Below, in pieces: positions 44,101 to 52,893 of a stretch of 64,000 nucleotides of DNA. The notes below the pieces were generated by a model. That model was not told the origin of the DNA, did no database searches, and saw only the letters and a list, made by a program, of their open reading frames with translations. The stretch spans positions 496,001 to 560,000 of the forward strand of contig JADJMM010000002.1 in the NCBI GenBank assembly GCA_016709575.1. Reading direction: 5' to 3'. The DNA comes from Sphingobacteriaceae bacterium. Lineage in GTDB: Bacteria; Bacteroidota; Bacteroidia; B-17B0; Aurantibacillaceae. The first letter of the stretch is position 1. Every line of letters begins with the position of its first letter. Both the position numbers and the translations under genes were made by a program.

Positions 44101-44614
44101 TATACAAAGATAGCGCTTCTTTTAGTTTATCAGTAGTTAAGTTAATGCCATTAACAGTTATGTGAGCCTGAGTGTAAAATGGCAAACGACGACGTAGTAA
44201 ATCTTTAATGAATTCTAATCCCTCTTCTAAACTTTTATCTTTTAGTAATGGTCTTTGCGTTTCTGACTGTGTTAAGCGGAAATGCAGAGACTCAGGTTCC
44301 ATCTCAATATAAATAACGGTACCTCCCTTTAAAAGCTGAGTGATGTTATTATTAAAACAGGCCGCCCCTCCACCTAATGAAACCACTGATTTCGGATAAC
44401 GCGCAATTACTTGTTTTAAATATTCACTTTCTTTTTCTCGGAAATACTCTTCACCCTTTGTTGCGAAAATATTTTCGATGGTAGAATCTTCCTTTTTCTC
44501 AATGTAATTATCCAAATCAATAAAAGGTTTTTCTAAAGCTTTTGCTAATTTTTTTCCTTGAGTTGATTTTCCACAACCCATAAATCCAATCAAAAATATT
44601 TTATCTGTTTGCAT
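44087..44614 (-). CDS. aroK: Shikimate kinase
   Basis: Phosphorylates shikimate in aromatic amino acid synthesis. The 175-residue protein has the P-loop 'GFMGCGKST' (10-18), substrate-binding 'IDLDNYIEKKEDSTI' (about 32-46), 'FREKESEYL', 'SLGGGAACF' (about 79-87) and the lid Arg in 'TQRPLL'. Length is normal. It lies two bases after hemB, and the Ntox23-like gene overlaps its end, so it seems to be in the haem gene unit. Confidence 0.95.
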   Translation of the reverse strand: MQTDKIFLIGFMGCGKSTQGKKLAKALEKPFIDLDNYIEKKEDSTIENIFATKGEEYFREKESEYLKQVIARYPKSVVSLGGGAACFNNNITQLLKGGTVIYIEMEPESLHFRLTQSETQRPLLKDKSLEEGLEFIKDLLRRRLPFYTQAHITVNGINLTTDKLKEALSLYSAKS

Positions 44615-44616
44615 AA

Positions 44617-45591
44617 TTATTTTTTGTTATCCATTGCCCACTCTTTTGCAAAGTAGGTTAATATGACTGAAGCGCCCGCACGTTTAATACTTAACAATAC
44701 TTCATCACGAATTTTTTTGCCATCAATCCATCCTTTTTGTGCAGCTGCTTTTACCATTGCGTATTCGCCACTTACATTATATGCTGCAATTGGTAACGCA
44801 AAATTATCGTTAAGAGATTTTATCACATCTAAATAAGATAAAGCCGGTTTTACCATTAAAAAATCTGCGCCCTCAGCAAAATCCAGTTCTGCTTCTAATA
44901 AAGCTTCTTTACTGTTTGCAGGATTCATTTGATATGTTTTTTTGTCTCCAAATTTCGGTGCACTATCTAATGCATCTCTAAACGGACCATAAAAAGCACT
45001 GGCATATTTCGCCGTGTAACTCATTATAGAAACATTTATGAAATCATTTTGATCTAAAGCATCACGCAAAAAACCTACACGCCCATCCATCATATCACTC
45101 GGGCCAATTATATCCGCACCACATTCAGCTTGAGCTAATGTCATGCGCGCTAAAATTTCAAGCGTTTCGTCGTTTAGTATTTGTCCGTTTTTTACAATTC
45201 CGTCATGACCATCACTACTATAAGGGTCCATCGCCACATCTGTCATGATAACAGCTTCAGGAAATTTACTTTTAATTTCTTTAAGTGTTCTTAAATATAA
45301 TCCCTTCTTATTCCAGCTCTCGCTTGCTGTTTTATCTTTTAGTTTATCTGCGATGTTTGGAAACAAAGCAAATGTCTTTAATCCTAACTTCATGCACGCA
45401 TCAATTTCCTTCAACAACAAATCACTACTAAAACGATGAATACCGGGCATAGAACTTACTTCTGATTTTTTATTTTTTCCATCAACTAAAAATAATGGAT
45501 ATAATAAATCATTTACCGAAACAGAATTTTCCTGAACCAAATCACGTATCACCTGATTTTTGCGGTTGCGGCGCGGACGATGTGTTATCAT
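44617..45591 (-). CDS. hemB: Porphobilinogen synthase (delta-aminolevulinate dehydratase)
   Basis: Condenses two 5-aminolevulinate molecules to porphobilinogen. The 324-residue protein has the conserved 'RPRRNRKNQVIRDLVQE' start, the metal and substrate segments 'MTDVAMDPYSSDGHDG' and 'AECGADIIGPSDMMDGR', and the active-site lysines in 'SYTAKYASAFYGPFRDA' and 'FLMVKPALSYLD'. The metal loop has D-P-Y-S-S-D-G-H-D-G rather than the triple-Cys zinc site, so it is the magnesium-type enzyme. It overlaps the membrane-protein gene upstream by four bases. Confidence 0.96.
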   Translation of the reverse strand: MITHRPRRNRKNQVIRDLVQENSVSVNDLLYPLFLVDGKNKKSEVSSMPGIHRFSSDLLLKEIDACMKLGLKTFALFPNIADKLKDKTASESWNKKGLYLRTLKEIKSKFPEAVIMTDVAMDPYSSDGHDGIVKNGQILNDETLEILARMTLAQAECGADIIGPSDMMDGRVGFLRDALDQNDFINVSIMSYTAKYASAFYGPFRDALDSAPKFGDKKTYQMNPANSKEALLEAELDFAEGADFLMVKPALSYLDVIKSLNDNFALPIAAYNVSGEYAMVKAAAQKGWIDGKKIRDEVLLSIKRAGASVILTYFAKEWAMDNKK

Positions 45592-46283
45592 GCTTTTATT
45601 GGATTATTTTTTTGTTCGTACAAAACACCTTTAATCATCACGTAAAGGGATAAGCCAAGAAATACATGACTAACATCTAAATGATTAAACCATTTTGAAA
45701 TAGCAATTTTACAAGTGTGACAAATAATCGCTACTACAGCAAGAGCAACACCATAAATCATCATTAAACTTAACTTCGATTTTGTTTTTGAATAATTTAT
45801 CGATTCTAAAATTGTTACCATTAATAATAATCCGAAAGCAGTATGACAAATAACTACAATAAAACTAGGTTTAAGGATTAGTATGGTCATAGATACAATT
45901 ACTTCCAAATAACAAATGGTTAAAAGTGTTTTAAAGGCCTTCTCGCCTATTGTTTCTTTGGCATGATAAACTGCTGCAAACTGCGCGAAACAAGTTCCTA
46001 AAATGCCTAACACCCAGCCCACCATTTTAATTTCGTAACCGAATCTATACAGAAAAGCGTGCCCTAATAAACCAGCAATCATAGTTGAAACTCCTGTTCC
46101 TAAAAAAAACCATGCGTAAACAGTGACGTGAGTATGATTCTTTCCCTTCGCAATTTTAAAATAACCCCAAATGCCAATTAGAGCCACAATAATATCAGTG
46201 AAAGTAGTAACAGGCTCATCGATTCGCAAACCAAATAGTTCGATGCTGGGATTTTGTAAAGGATTTACTACGGGAGTTATCAT
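45588..46283 (-). CDS. Seven-helix membrane protein in the haem operon, unknown
   Basis: A 231-residue protein with about seven membrane segments and several His in or near them ('GLLGHAFLYRFGYE', 'AVYHAKETIG', 'VVICHTAFGLLL', 'AIICHTCKIAISKWFNHLDVSHVFLGLSLY'). The ending 'FNHLDVSHVFLGLSLYVMIKGV' and overall layout recall ceramidase-like or CREST-type membrane proteins, but the match is weak. It starts 18 bases after hemCD and overlaps hemB by four bases, so it is in the operon. The His might bind haem or a metal; this is only a suggestion. Confidence 0.6.
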   Translation of the reverse strand: MITPVVNPLQNPSIELFGLRIDEPVTTFTDIIVALIGIWGYFKIAKGKNHTHVTVYAWFFLGTGVSTMIAGLLGHAFLYRFGYEIKMVGWVLGILGTCFAQFAAVYHAKETIGEKAFKTLLTICYLEVIVSMTILILKPSFIVVICHTAFGLLLMVTILESINYSKTKSKLSLMMIYGVALAVVAIICHTCKIAISKWFNHLDVSHVFLGLSLYVMIKGVLYEQKNNPIKA

Positions 46284-46301
46284 TTTGCGAACGCAAATAT
46301 A

Positions 46302-47879
46302 CTAAAAATGCAGGACGCATTGAAACAAGCCTAAATCATCGAATGACCCCGGAGTAACAATAACATTCTCCTTTATTTTTTTCTTCATTAAAGCACTTTT
46401 TGTTGCCTCACCCATTGCAACAGCTTTTTGGTTGGGAGCAAGCTTATTCTTCTCGAAATAAGCTTCTACATTACTTGGGCTGGTGAAAATTATAATTTCA
46501 GTATCAGAAGGAATTTCTAAACTATGTTTCAATGTAGCATACACCACTAAATCGATGGCATTATCTCTTTTTGGAAATTGCCATTGAATAGTTTGCATAC
46601 TTTCACGAGCCACCGGAAATAAAACTTTTGCGCTACCCACTTTTGCAGCAAATTGCTTACCTACTAATTTAGTATCCGTACTCTGTCCAATAAACTCTGC
46701 ACGATGCCCGAAAGCCCTTAATTCATCAGCTGTAGCTTTACCAACACAGGCCATTTTTACATTTCCAATTTCCGGCTTCTGATTAAAAAAATACTTTACA
46801 GAATGCTTACTGCTAAAAAAAATCCAATCCGTTCTTGGTAAGAATTTTATAGTAATTTGTTTAAACTCAATTAAACTTTTTCCGTCAATTTCAAAATCCA
46901 AACTTTTTAAAGCGCGCGATAGATAATCCGTCTCACGCAAATTACGGGTTATGAAAACCTTTTTAGGTTTCATGTTTTGAATATGCTCAACTATTCGTTC
47001 AGGCAAATCGCCAGTGTTATAAGTTTCAAAAAACAATTGCTTTGGCTGCGCATTCCACGCAGTTGCCATGCTGATCCATACTTTAAATTTATAACGGTCG
47101 TCATGGTCCATTTCGTTTTCGCAATACACACCAAGCGGTAAAGAACATCCGCCATCAAATAAATTTAAAATACGTCGCTCAATATTTGTCTTGATTAAAA
47201 CATCTAAGTCGGTTATTTTATCGAACAAATCTAATAGCTTATAATTATTTTCTTTTATCTGCCAAGCTAAAACGCCTTGAGCCGGTGCGGGAATAAATTC
47301 GTAAGGAGACAATCTTTCTGCGTGAAAATCATCCAAATCAATCTCTAAGCGAGCAACGCCTGCTGCTGCAATTAAAATCGCATCGTATTCTTTGTCTGCT
47401 AATTTTTTTATTCTTGTAGGAACATTTCCACGCAAATCTTTCAGTTCAACATCGGGCCTGAATGCTAACAATTGCGATTTACGTCTTGCAGATGAAGTAC
47501 CAACAATTGCATTTTCTTTCAGAGAAAATTTCTTCGTGTCATCAACTGATTCATTTCTAATCAATAAAAGTTCTGATGGGTCTTCGCGTTGAGAAACGCC
47601 TGCAACAATTAATCCTTCCGGACTTGTTGTTGGTAAATCTTTATGAGAATGCACTGCTAAATCTATTGTGCCTGCCAGTAATTCTTCTTCTAATTCTTTC
47701 GTAAAGAAACCTTTTCCTTCTAATTTATCGAAAGAGGTATTCCATTCTTGAGTACGGTCACCTGAAGTTGAAATAATTTTTATTTCTACCTCGCAACCAT
47801 TTTTCTCCAATAAACTTTTGGTGTAGTTAGCTTGCCATTGCGCTAAGTCACTTCCCCGCGTCCCTATTACAACTTTCAT
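46302..47879 (-). CDS. hemC: HemC-HemD fusion: porphobilinogen deaminase and uroporphyrinogen-III synthase
   Basis: A 525-residue two-enzyme protein. Residues 1-285 are hydroxymethylbilane synthase: 'GTRGSDLAQWQA', 'AVHSHKDLPT', 'GTSSARRKSQL', 'RGNVPTRIKKL' and the dipyrromethane-cofactor Cys245 in 'DGGCSLPLG'. Residues about 290-525 are uroporphyrinogen-III synthase ('VFITRNLRETDYLSRAL', 'DWIFFSSKHSVKYFF', 'CVGKATADELRAFG', 'IIFTSPSNVEAYF', 'AVAMGEATKSAL'). The stop of hemA and the start overlap in ATGA. Fusion makes the unstable linear intermediate pass directly to the cyclising enzyme. Confidence 0.92.
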   Translation of the reverse strand: MKVVIGTRGSDLAQWQANYTKSLLEKNGCEVEIKIISTSGDRTQEWNTSFDKLEGKGFFTKELEEELLAGTIDLAVHSHKDLPTTSPEGLIVAGVSQREDPSELLLIRNESVDDTKKFSLKENAIVGTSSARRKSQLLAFRPDVELKDLRGNVPTRIKKLADKEYDAILIAAAGVARLEIDLDDFHAERLSPYEFIPAPAQGVLAWQIKENNYKLLDLFDKITDLDVLIKTNIERRILNLFDGGCSLPLGVYCENEMDHDDRYKFKVWISMATAWNAQPKQLFFETYNTGDLPERIVEHIQNMKPKKVFITRNLRETDYLSRALKSLDFEIDGKSLIEFKQITIKFLPRTDWIFFSSKHSVKYFFNQKPEIGNVKMACVGKATADELRAFGHRAEFIGQSTDTKLVGKQFAAKVGSAKVLFPVARESMQTIQWQFPKRDNAIDLVVYATLKHSLEIPSDTEIIIFTSPSNVEAYFEKNKLAPNQKAVAMGEATKSALMKKKIKENVIVTPGSFDDLGLFQCVLHF

Positions 47880-49107
47880 TACTGTTCTTTATTCAACAAA
47901 ACATCCTTTGCTGTTTTCATAGCAACGGCATTATATTTTTTCTCAACGTAACTTAATACTTTATCTAATACTTCTTTGCTTTTATCGTCGAGAGAATTTA
48001 CTTCTTTTAAAAACACTTCGTTCAATGCTAAATCTTTAATAGCCTTTACTTGTTTTGGGATTTCGCCGAACGCTAATTCAACTTTACGTTCGTGATACAA
48101 AGTTTCAAATTCTTGCAATTTTGTATTAATAATTGCGCTACACTTACTAATTTCATCGTGACGCAATTGAAGATTCTTTTCTGCTTGTGCTTTTAATGAA
48201 CTTATATTGATGTAATGAATACTGTTATTTTCTAATACATCTTTATCTACATCGGCAGGTAAAGCTAAATCAATAATAACTTTTTTATTTGTATCGCCGG
48301 CTAAAAGCTGAGCGTAATTTTTTGAATTGATAATTGCTTCGGTTGAACCTGTGCAAGTAATCAGTACATCAAAACCTTTTGAATAGTTACTTAATTCTTT
48401 TAAATCGTAAAATTTAGCGTCTAATTTATTAGCCAATTTTTCTGCGTTACCGATAGTACGATTAAAAATAGTGAAGTTGGCGTATTTATGTTTTTGTAAG
48501 TAATTCGCCATGGTTGTATTGGTTTCTCCTGAACCAATCATTAGGATACGGGCTTCGTTCTTAATTCCTAAATCACGTAACTGACGATAAGCTAAGGACA
48601 CCACTGAAACGGGGTTCTTTGCAATTTCTGAGTTGGTAAAAACATCTTTCGCTGTTTCGATAGTATGCTTAACAACCATACGGATAAAATCTCCTGTTAA
48701 ACCAAGTAAATTACAGAATTCGTATGCTTTTCTTACTTGTGTAATAATTTCGCGCTCTCCTACTACTAATGATTTTAAAGAAGACGCCACTTCAAATACG
48801 TGCGCAACTGCTTTCTCTCCTTCGTAAATTTCAACTTTTGTAGAAAGTAATTCAAGGGTAGCTTCATCTAAATGCGAATTAATAAACAACAATAATTTTT
48901 TATTGAGGTTGCATTTACTTCTTCTTCAGTACAAACAAAAAATTCAACACGGTTACAAGTGCTTAGCAACATCAACTCTTCAAATCCGAAATTAATTTTT
49001 AAAGCGCCTAAAAATGTACTTTGAACCTCTTCGTTTAAATGCAATAAAGCCAGCTTTTCGAGAGGTAAATTTTGGTGATTAAACGATATGACTTTGAACT
49101 GGCTCAA
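47879..49107 (-). CDS. hemA: Glutamyl-tRNA reductase, broken by one frameshift
   Basis: Reduces Glu-tRNA to glutamate-1-semialdehyde, the first haem step. The frame 49107-48868 gives the N-terminal domain with catalytic Cys51 in 'LLSTCNRVEFF', then stops. The frame from 48892 to 47879 gives the rest: 'GEREIITQVRKAYEF', NADP-binding 'ILMIGSGETNTTMANYL', and the dimerisation helices. One more T in the run 48896-48901 joins them ('TSIKKLLLFINSHLDEATLE') to give 409 residues, the usual length. The start is TTG at 49107; no ATG lies near in frame. It heads the haem operon. Confidence 0.9.
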
Positions 49108-49141
49108 TTGAATGCAAATATCGCCAATTATTGACTTTTTT

Positions 49142-49212
49142 TGTCATAATAGTGTCATAAACTCTATTTAGAAAGGCTATAAACACTGATTGTTATCACA
49201 GAGATTTATGAC
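49142..49212. promoter_or_regulatory. Repeats upstream of hemA
   Basis: TGTCATAA occurs at 49142-49149 and 49153-49160, spaced one helical turn (11 bases), and its reverse TTATGAC occurs at 49206-49212. They lie in the 160-base gap between fabH and hemA. The plus-strand segment at 49117-49124 gives GATATTTG on the minus strand, a possible minus-7 box. Confidence 0.4.
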
Positions 49213-49268
49213 TTTTATTTTCCCGATGAGTAAAAGGGAAATATTTTAATAAAGAAGTAAACTGGAAA

Positions 49269-50261
49269 TTATTTCGTGTCGTAAGCCCACTTTAACCAAA
49301 CTGAGCCCCAAGTAAAGCCACCGCCAAAAGCTGAGATAATTAAATTATCACCTTTCTTTAATTGCTTTTCGTAATCCCACAATAATAAAGGAATTGTTCC
49401 TGCTGTAGTATTTCCGTAACGTTCGATGTTCATCATTACTTTTTCGGGACCAATACCCATTCTGTCGGCCGTAGCATCTACAATACGTTTATTGGCTTGG
49501 TGAGGCACCAACCATTTAATATCTTCCGATTTTAATTTATTTTTTTCAAGAATTTCGGCACTTACATCAGCCATTCCTTTAACGGCGAATTTGAAAACAG
49601 CCTGTCCTTCTTGGTAAACGTAATGCTTGCGTGCATCAACTGTTTCGTGACTTGGCGGTAAAACAGAACCACCGGCGTGCATGCATAAATAATTTCTTCC
49701 AGCGCCGTCGGCTTTCAAAATAAAATCTTTAACCCCTAAATCTTCTGTGGTTGGTTCTAATAAAACTGCACCAGCACCATCACCAAAAATAATACATGTA
49801 GCGCGATCGGTGTAATCAATTATTGACGACATTTTATCGCCACCAATTACCAATATTTTTTTGTATCTGCCTGTTTCAATAAACTGTGCGCCTGTGGCTA
49901 AAGCATAAATAAATCCTGAACACGCAGCCGACAAATCAAACCCCCATGCATTTTTTGCGCCAATTTTATCACAAATTACGTTGGATGTAGAAGGGAAAGT
50001 ATAATCGCCGGTGATAGTTCCAACAATTACCATATCTAATTCATCAGCTTTAATGCCGCGTTTTTTTAATAATTCTTCAGTGGCAGCAATACACATATCC
50101 GAAAGTCCTTTTCCTTCACCTTTTAAAATACGGCGTTCTTTAATTCCTGTGCGGGACATAATCCACTCATCGTTGGTCTCAACCATGGTAGAAAGAATTT
50201 CGTTAGTTAAAACGTAATCCGGTACACATCCGCCAACTGCTGTTATAGCTGCTTTTATCAT
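49269..50261 (-). CDS. fabH: Beta-ketoacyl-ACP synthase III
   Basis: Starts fatty-acid chains from acetyl-CoA and malonyl-ACP. The 330-residue protein has the catalytic triad: Cys114 in 'AACSGFIYA', His254 in 'VPHQAN' and Asn284 in 'RYGNTTAGT', plus the 'GIKERR' arginine segment. It is normal length. Its start touches the stop of plsX, the order plsX-fabH that is widely conserved. Confidence 0.97.
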   Translation of the reverse strand: MIKAAITAVGGCVPDYVLTNEILSTMVETNDEWIMSRTGIKERRILKGEGKGLSDMCIAATEELLKKRGIKADELDMVIVGTITGDYTFPSTSNVICDKIGAKNAWGFDLSAACSGFIYALATGAQFIETGRYKKILVIGGDKMSSIIDYTDRATCIIFGDGAGAVLLEPTTEDLGVKDFILKADGAGRNYLCMHAGGSVLPPSHETVDARKHYVYQEGQAVFKFAVKGMADVSAEILEKNKLKSEDIKWLVPHQANKRIVDATADRMGIGPEKVMMNIERYGNTTAGTIPLLLWDYEKQLKKGDNLIISAFGGGFTWGSVWLKWAYDTK

Positions 50262-51199
50262 TACTGAAATGCTTGTTTAATTTTATTGCTCAGGTTAACG
50301 TCAACAATTTCTTTAGCTAAAACTAACATGTTTTTAAACGCTAAAGGACTTGAAATACCGTGTGCAATTAATACGTTTGAATTGATACCGAGAATTGGAG
50401 TGCCTCCGTAAATTTCATAATTAAATTTATCGAAGTAGTCGTTCTTTATTTTATTTTTTCGCAAGATTGTATAAAAGGCTTCGGCTGCTTTCAAAACAAC
50501 GTTACCGGTGAAACCTTCACAAACAATTACATCGGCTTTATCGTTAAATAAATCACGGCCTTCAACATTACCAACAAAATTAAAATCTTTAGAGTCTTTC
50601 ATTAAGTTGTAAGTGGCTTGCGCAACTAAATTCCCTTTTTCAGGTTCTTCACCAATATTTAATAAAGCTACTTTTGGATTTTCAATTTTATAAACTTCTT
50701 TTGCGAAAATTGAACCGAGAATTCCAAACTGATAAAGCACATCCGGTTTACAATCTGCATTCGTACCAACATCTAAAATCAATCCCCATCCACCATTTTC
50801 TTTTGGTAATGGATTAGCAATGCTTGGACGAATAACGCCCGGAACTGCTTTTACAGAAAACATTGAACCCACCAACATTGCACCTGTGTTACCTGCACTA
50901 GAGAACGATTGAATCTTTTCTTCTTTTAATAATTTAAACCCAATGGCAATACTGCTATTTGGTTTTTGGGCTAATGCTTTTGTGGGATGAGCGCCCATCT
51001 CTAATGTTTCGGTTGTATGTACAAATTCGAAACGAGTTAAATCTGCTTTTTGCTCAGTTAAATATTTTTTTGCCGCAACCTCATCTCCAATTAAAACAAT
51101 AATTGCAGTTTCAGGTAATTCTTTTGATGCCATAATAGCACCATCTAAACAATTTTTTGGAGCAAAATCTCCACCCATTATATCGAAGCCAATTTTCAT
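50261..51199 (-). CDS. plsX: Phosphate acyltransferase PlsX
   Basis: Makes acyl-phosphate from acyl-ACP for phospholipid synthesis. The 312-residue protein starts 'MKIGFDIMGGDFAPKNCLDGAI', and has 'SSAGNTGAMLVGSMF', 'LLNIGEEPEKGN' and 'VCEGFTGNVVLKAAE', all typical. It overlaps fabH by one base. In many bacteria the order is DUF177, rpmF, plsX, fabH; here a histidine kinase gene sits between rpmF and plsX. Confidence 0.96.
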   Translation of the reverse strand: MKIGFDIMGGDFAPKNCLDGAIMASKELPETAIIVLIGDEVAAKKYLTEQKADLTRFEFVHTTETLEMGAHPTKALAQKPNSSIAIGFKLLKEEKIQSFSSAGNTGAMLVGSMFSVKAVPGVIRPSIANPLPKENGGWGLILDVGTNADCKPDVLYQFGILGSIFAKEVYKIENPKVALLNIGEEPEKGNLVAQATYNLMKDSKDFNFVGNVEGRDLFNDKADVIVCEGFTGNVVLKAAEAFYTILRKNKIKNDYFDKFNYEIYGGTPILGINSNVLIAHGISSPLAFKNMLVLAKEIVDVNLSNKIKQAFQ

Positions 51200-51338
51200 T
51201 TTTAAACAGCTGCTTTTAGAAAGGCTAAAAAAACAAATTTAGATGTAATAATACAACAATAAAGAGGTAAAGTTATTAAGACGTTGTTTAAAAATTAAGC
51301 CTTTAGTTTAGTTTGATTTACAGACACTTAAAGCAGAG

Positions 51339-52592
51339 TTATGGGTTTACTTCAGAAGTGAATTTTATTTTTATTTGGGAGCCGCCTTCATTTAAAAACT
51401 CTACCCTGCCGTCAATTTGCTCAGTTAACGAATGAATTAAAGAAATTCCCAGTGTTTTTTCTTTTTGATCCGATTGAACTTTTTCTTCAAATCCTTTACC
51501 GTTATCCCTAACACTAATATTAACTTCTTTGCCTTGTTTTGAAACGTTTACTGTTATTTCAGGATTCGGGTGATGGGTTGAGAAAGCATGCTTAATACTA
51601 TTTGTTACAGCTTCGTTTAATATTAAACCGATTGGAATTGCTTTATTAATCGACGCCTCAACATCATTATACTGTTCAATTAATTTTATCCGACCAGTAG
51701 AGTCTAAACTATTTAATAATTCTTTACAAAGCGAAGATGCATATTTATCCAGCTTAATTTTATTTAAATCAGTATTACTGTAAAGCATGGTGTGAACTAA
51801 CGACATGCTAAGAATTCTGTTTTTACTTTCGTTAATTAAATTTTTAGCTTCAGTGTTATTGGTAGAATTAGCCTGCAGATTTAATAAGCCTGTGATAATT
51901 GCCATGTTGTTTTTTACACGATGATGTACTTCGGCAAATAAAACTTCCTTTTCTTTTAGCGATTGATTTAATTTTACCTGAGCCGCTTTCTCAATCTCAA
52001 GGTGACTTAATATTTCTGAGTTTTGAGTATAAATTAAACGGTTTAACATGAACGTTAAAACAGCAGTACAGATAATTGAAAAAATAACATCATAATACCA
52101 TAATACATACAATACTTCGGAAGAAATGTTTGTGTTTTTTATTTGAGGGAAATCAAACACCACCGAAACAATAAAAAATACCGATGAAATAACGAAGTGA
52201 ATAATTGTAAACTTGTCTTTAACCGATGGATTATTTAACAACACAACCGTTACAGTTAATGGGAAGTAAAAAAGGTAAGCCCCCGCTTCAAACGGATAAT
52301 ATTCGTTTACAAAAAACAAAGAAATGTTAATGTAAATAGTAAATACAAAAACCGACCAATTGTACTTATGAAGATGGTTTAAGTAAAGACTTGCGAAGGC
52401 CATTACAAGAAAACAAAGCTCGGGAAGTAATGGGTAATCTGATTTTAAAAATATGGCATTTGTAGATCCTAATACAAGGAAAAAAATAACAATTAAATTA
52501 AAGATGTTGAGTGTTCTTGCCTTACGTTGATCATGAAAACCAAGAGAATCAGTAACGCCAATATTTCTAAGTTGCCTGAAAAAGTGCTTCAT
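51339..52592 (-). CDS. Sensor histidine kinase, HisKA_2 type, between rpmF and plsX
   Basis: A 417-residue protein with six membrane segments in the first 190 residues (about 28-48, 58-72, 80-97, 103-120, 128-148, 166-186), then a short coiled coil and a HisKA_2 domain with 'EVHHRVKNNMAIITGLLNLQ' (His at 223/224), and a C-terminal ATPase domain ('LNEAVTNSIKHAF', 'DNGKGFEE', 'LGISLIHSL'). No extracellular sensor loop of size is seen, so the signal is likely in the membrane. No response regulator is next to it. It interrupts the usual rpmF-plsX order, with terminators or gaps on both sides. Confidence 0.88.
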   Translation of the reverse strand: MKHFFRQLRNIGVTDSLGFHDQRKARTLNIFNLIVIFFLVLGSTNAIFLKSDYPLLPELCFLVMAFASLYLNHLHKYNWSVFVFTIYINISLFFVNEYYPFEAGAYLFYFPLTVTVVLLNNPSVKDKFTIIHFVISSVFFIVSVVFDFPQIKNTNISSEVLYVLWYYDVIFSIICTAVLTFMLNRLIYTQNSEILSHLEIEKAAQVKLNQSLKEKEVLFAEVHHRVKNNMAIITGLLNLQANSTNNTEAKNLINESKNRILSMSLVHTMLYSNTDLNKIKLDKYASSLCKELLNSLDSTGRIKLIEQYNDVEASINKAIPIGLILNEAVTNSIKHAFSTHHPNPEITVNVSKQGKEVNISVRDNGKGFEEKVQSDQKEKTLGISLIHSLTEQIDGRVEFLNEGGSQIKIKFTSEVNP

Positions 52593-52634
52593 AAAGTACG
52601 TGGCAATGATAACTATTTATTTTCGCAAATAAAA

Positions 52635-52662
52635 AAAGCATCCCAATGTACTAGGATGCTTT
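52635..52662 (-). terminator. Terminator after rpmF
   Basis: AAAGCATCC (52635-52643) pairs with GGATGCTTT (52654-52662), with an A run on the plus-strand left. It separates rpmF from the kinase gene downstream. Confidence 0.85.
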
Positions 52663-52684
52663 TCAAAAAATTAAATTGAAATTA

Positions 52685-52873
52685 TTAAGCTGTTGCTTTT
52701 TCCATTACAACTTTTCCTTTGTAATATAATTTTCCTTCGAACCAATGAGCACGGTGCATCAAATGGGCTTCGCCGGTTGTAGTATCTTTTGCAATAGTCA
52801 TGTGCGGAGCTTTATAGGTAGCACGACGTGAATCTCTGCGTGAGCGCGATAGTTTTCGTTTAGGATTTGGCAT
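52685..52873 (-). CDS. rpmF: 50S ribosomal protein L32
   Basis: A 62-residue basic protein starting 'MPNPKRKLSRSRRDSRRATYKAP', the typical L32 N-terminus, with the His-containing 'HLMHRAHWFEGKLYYKGK'. The usual Cys pairs are absent, a common form in Bacteroidota. It follows the DUF177 gene by 20 bases, the conserved order. Confidence 0.95.
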   Translation of the reverse strand: MPNPKRKLSRSRRDSRRATYKAPHMTIAKDTTTGEAHLMHRAHWFEGKLYYKGKVVMEKATA

Positions 52874-52893
52874 GGTTTCTTATTTTTTAATAT

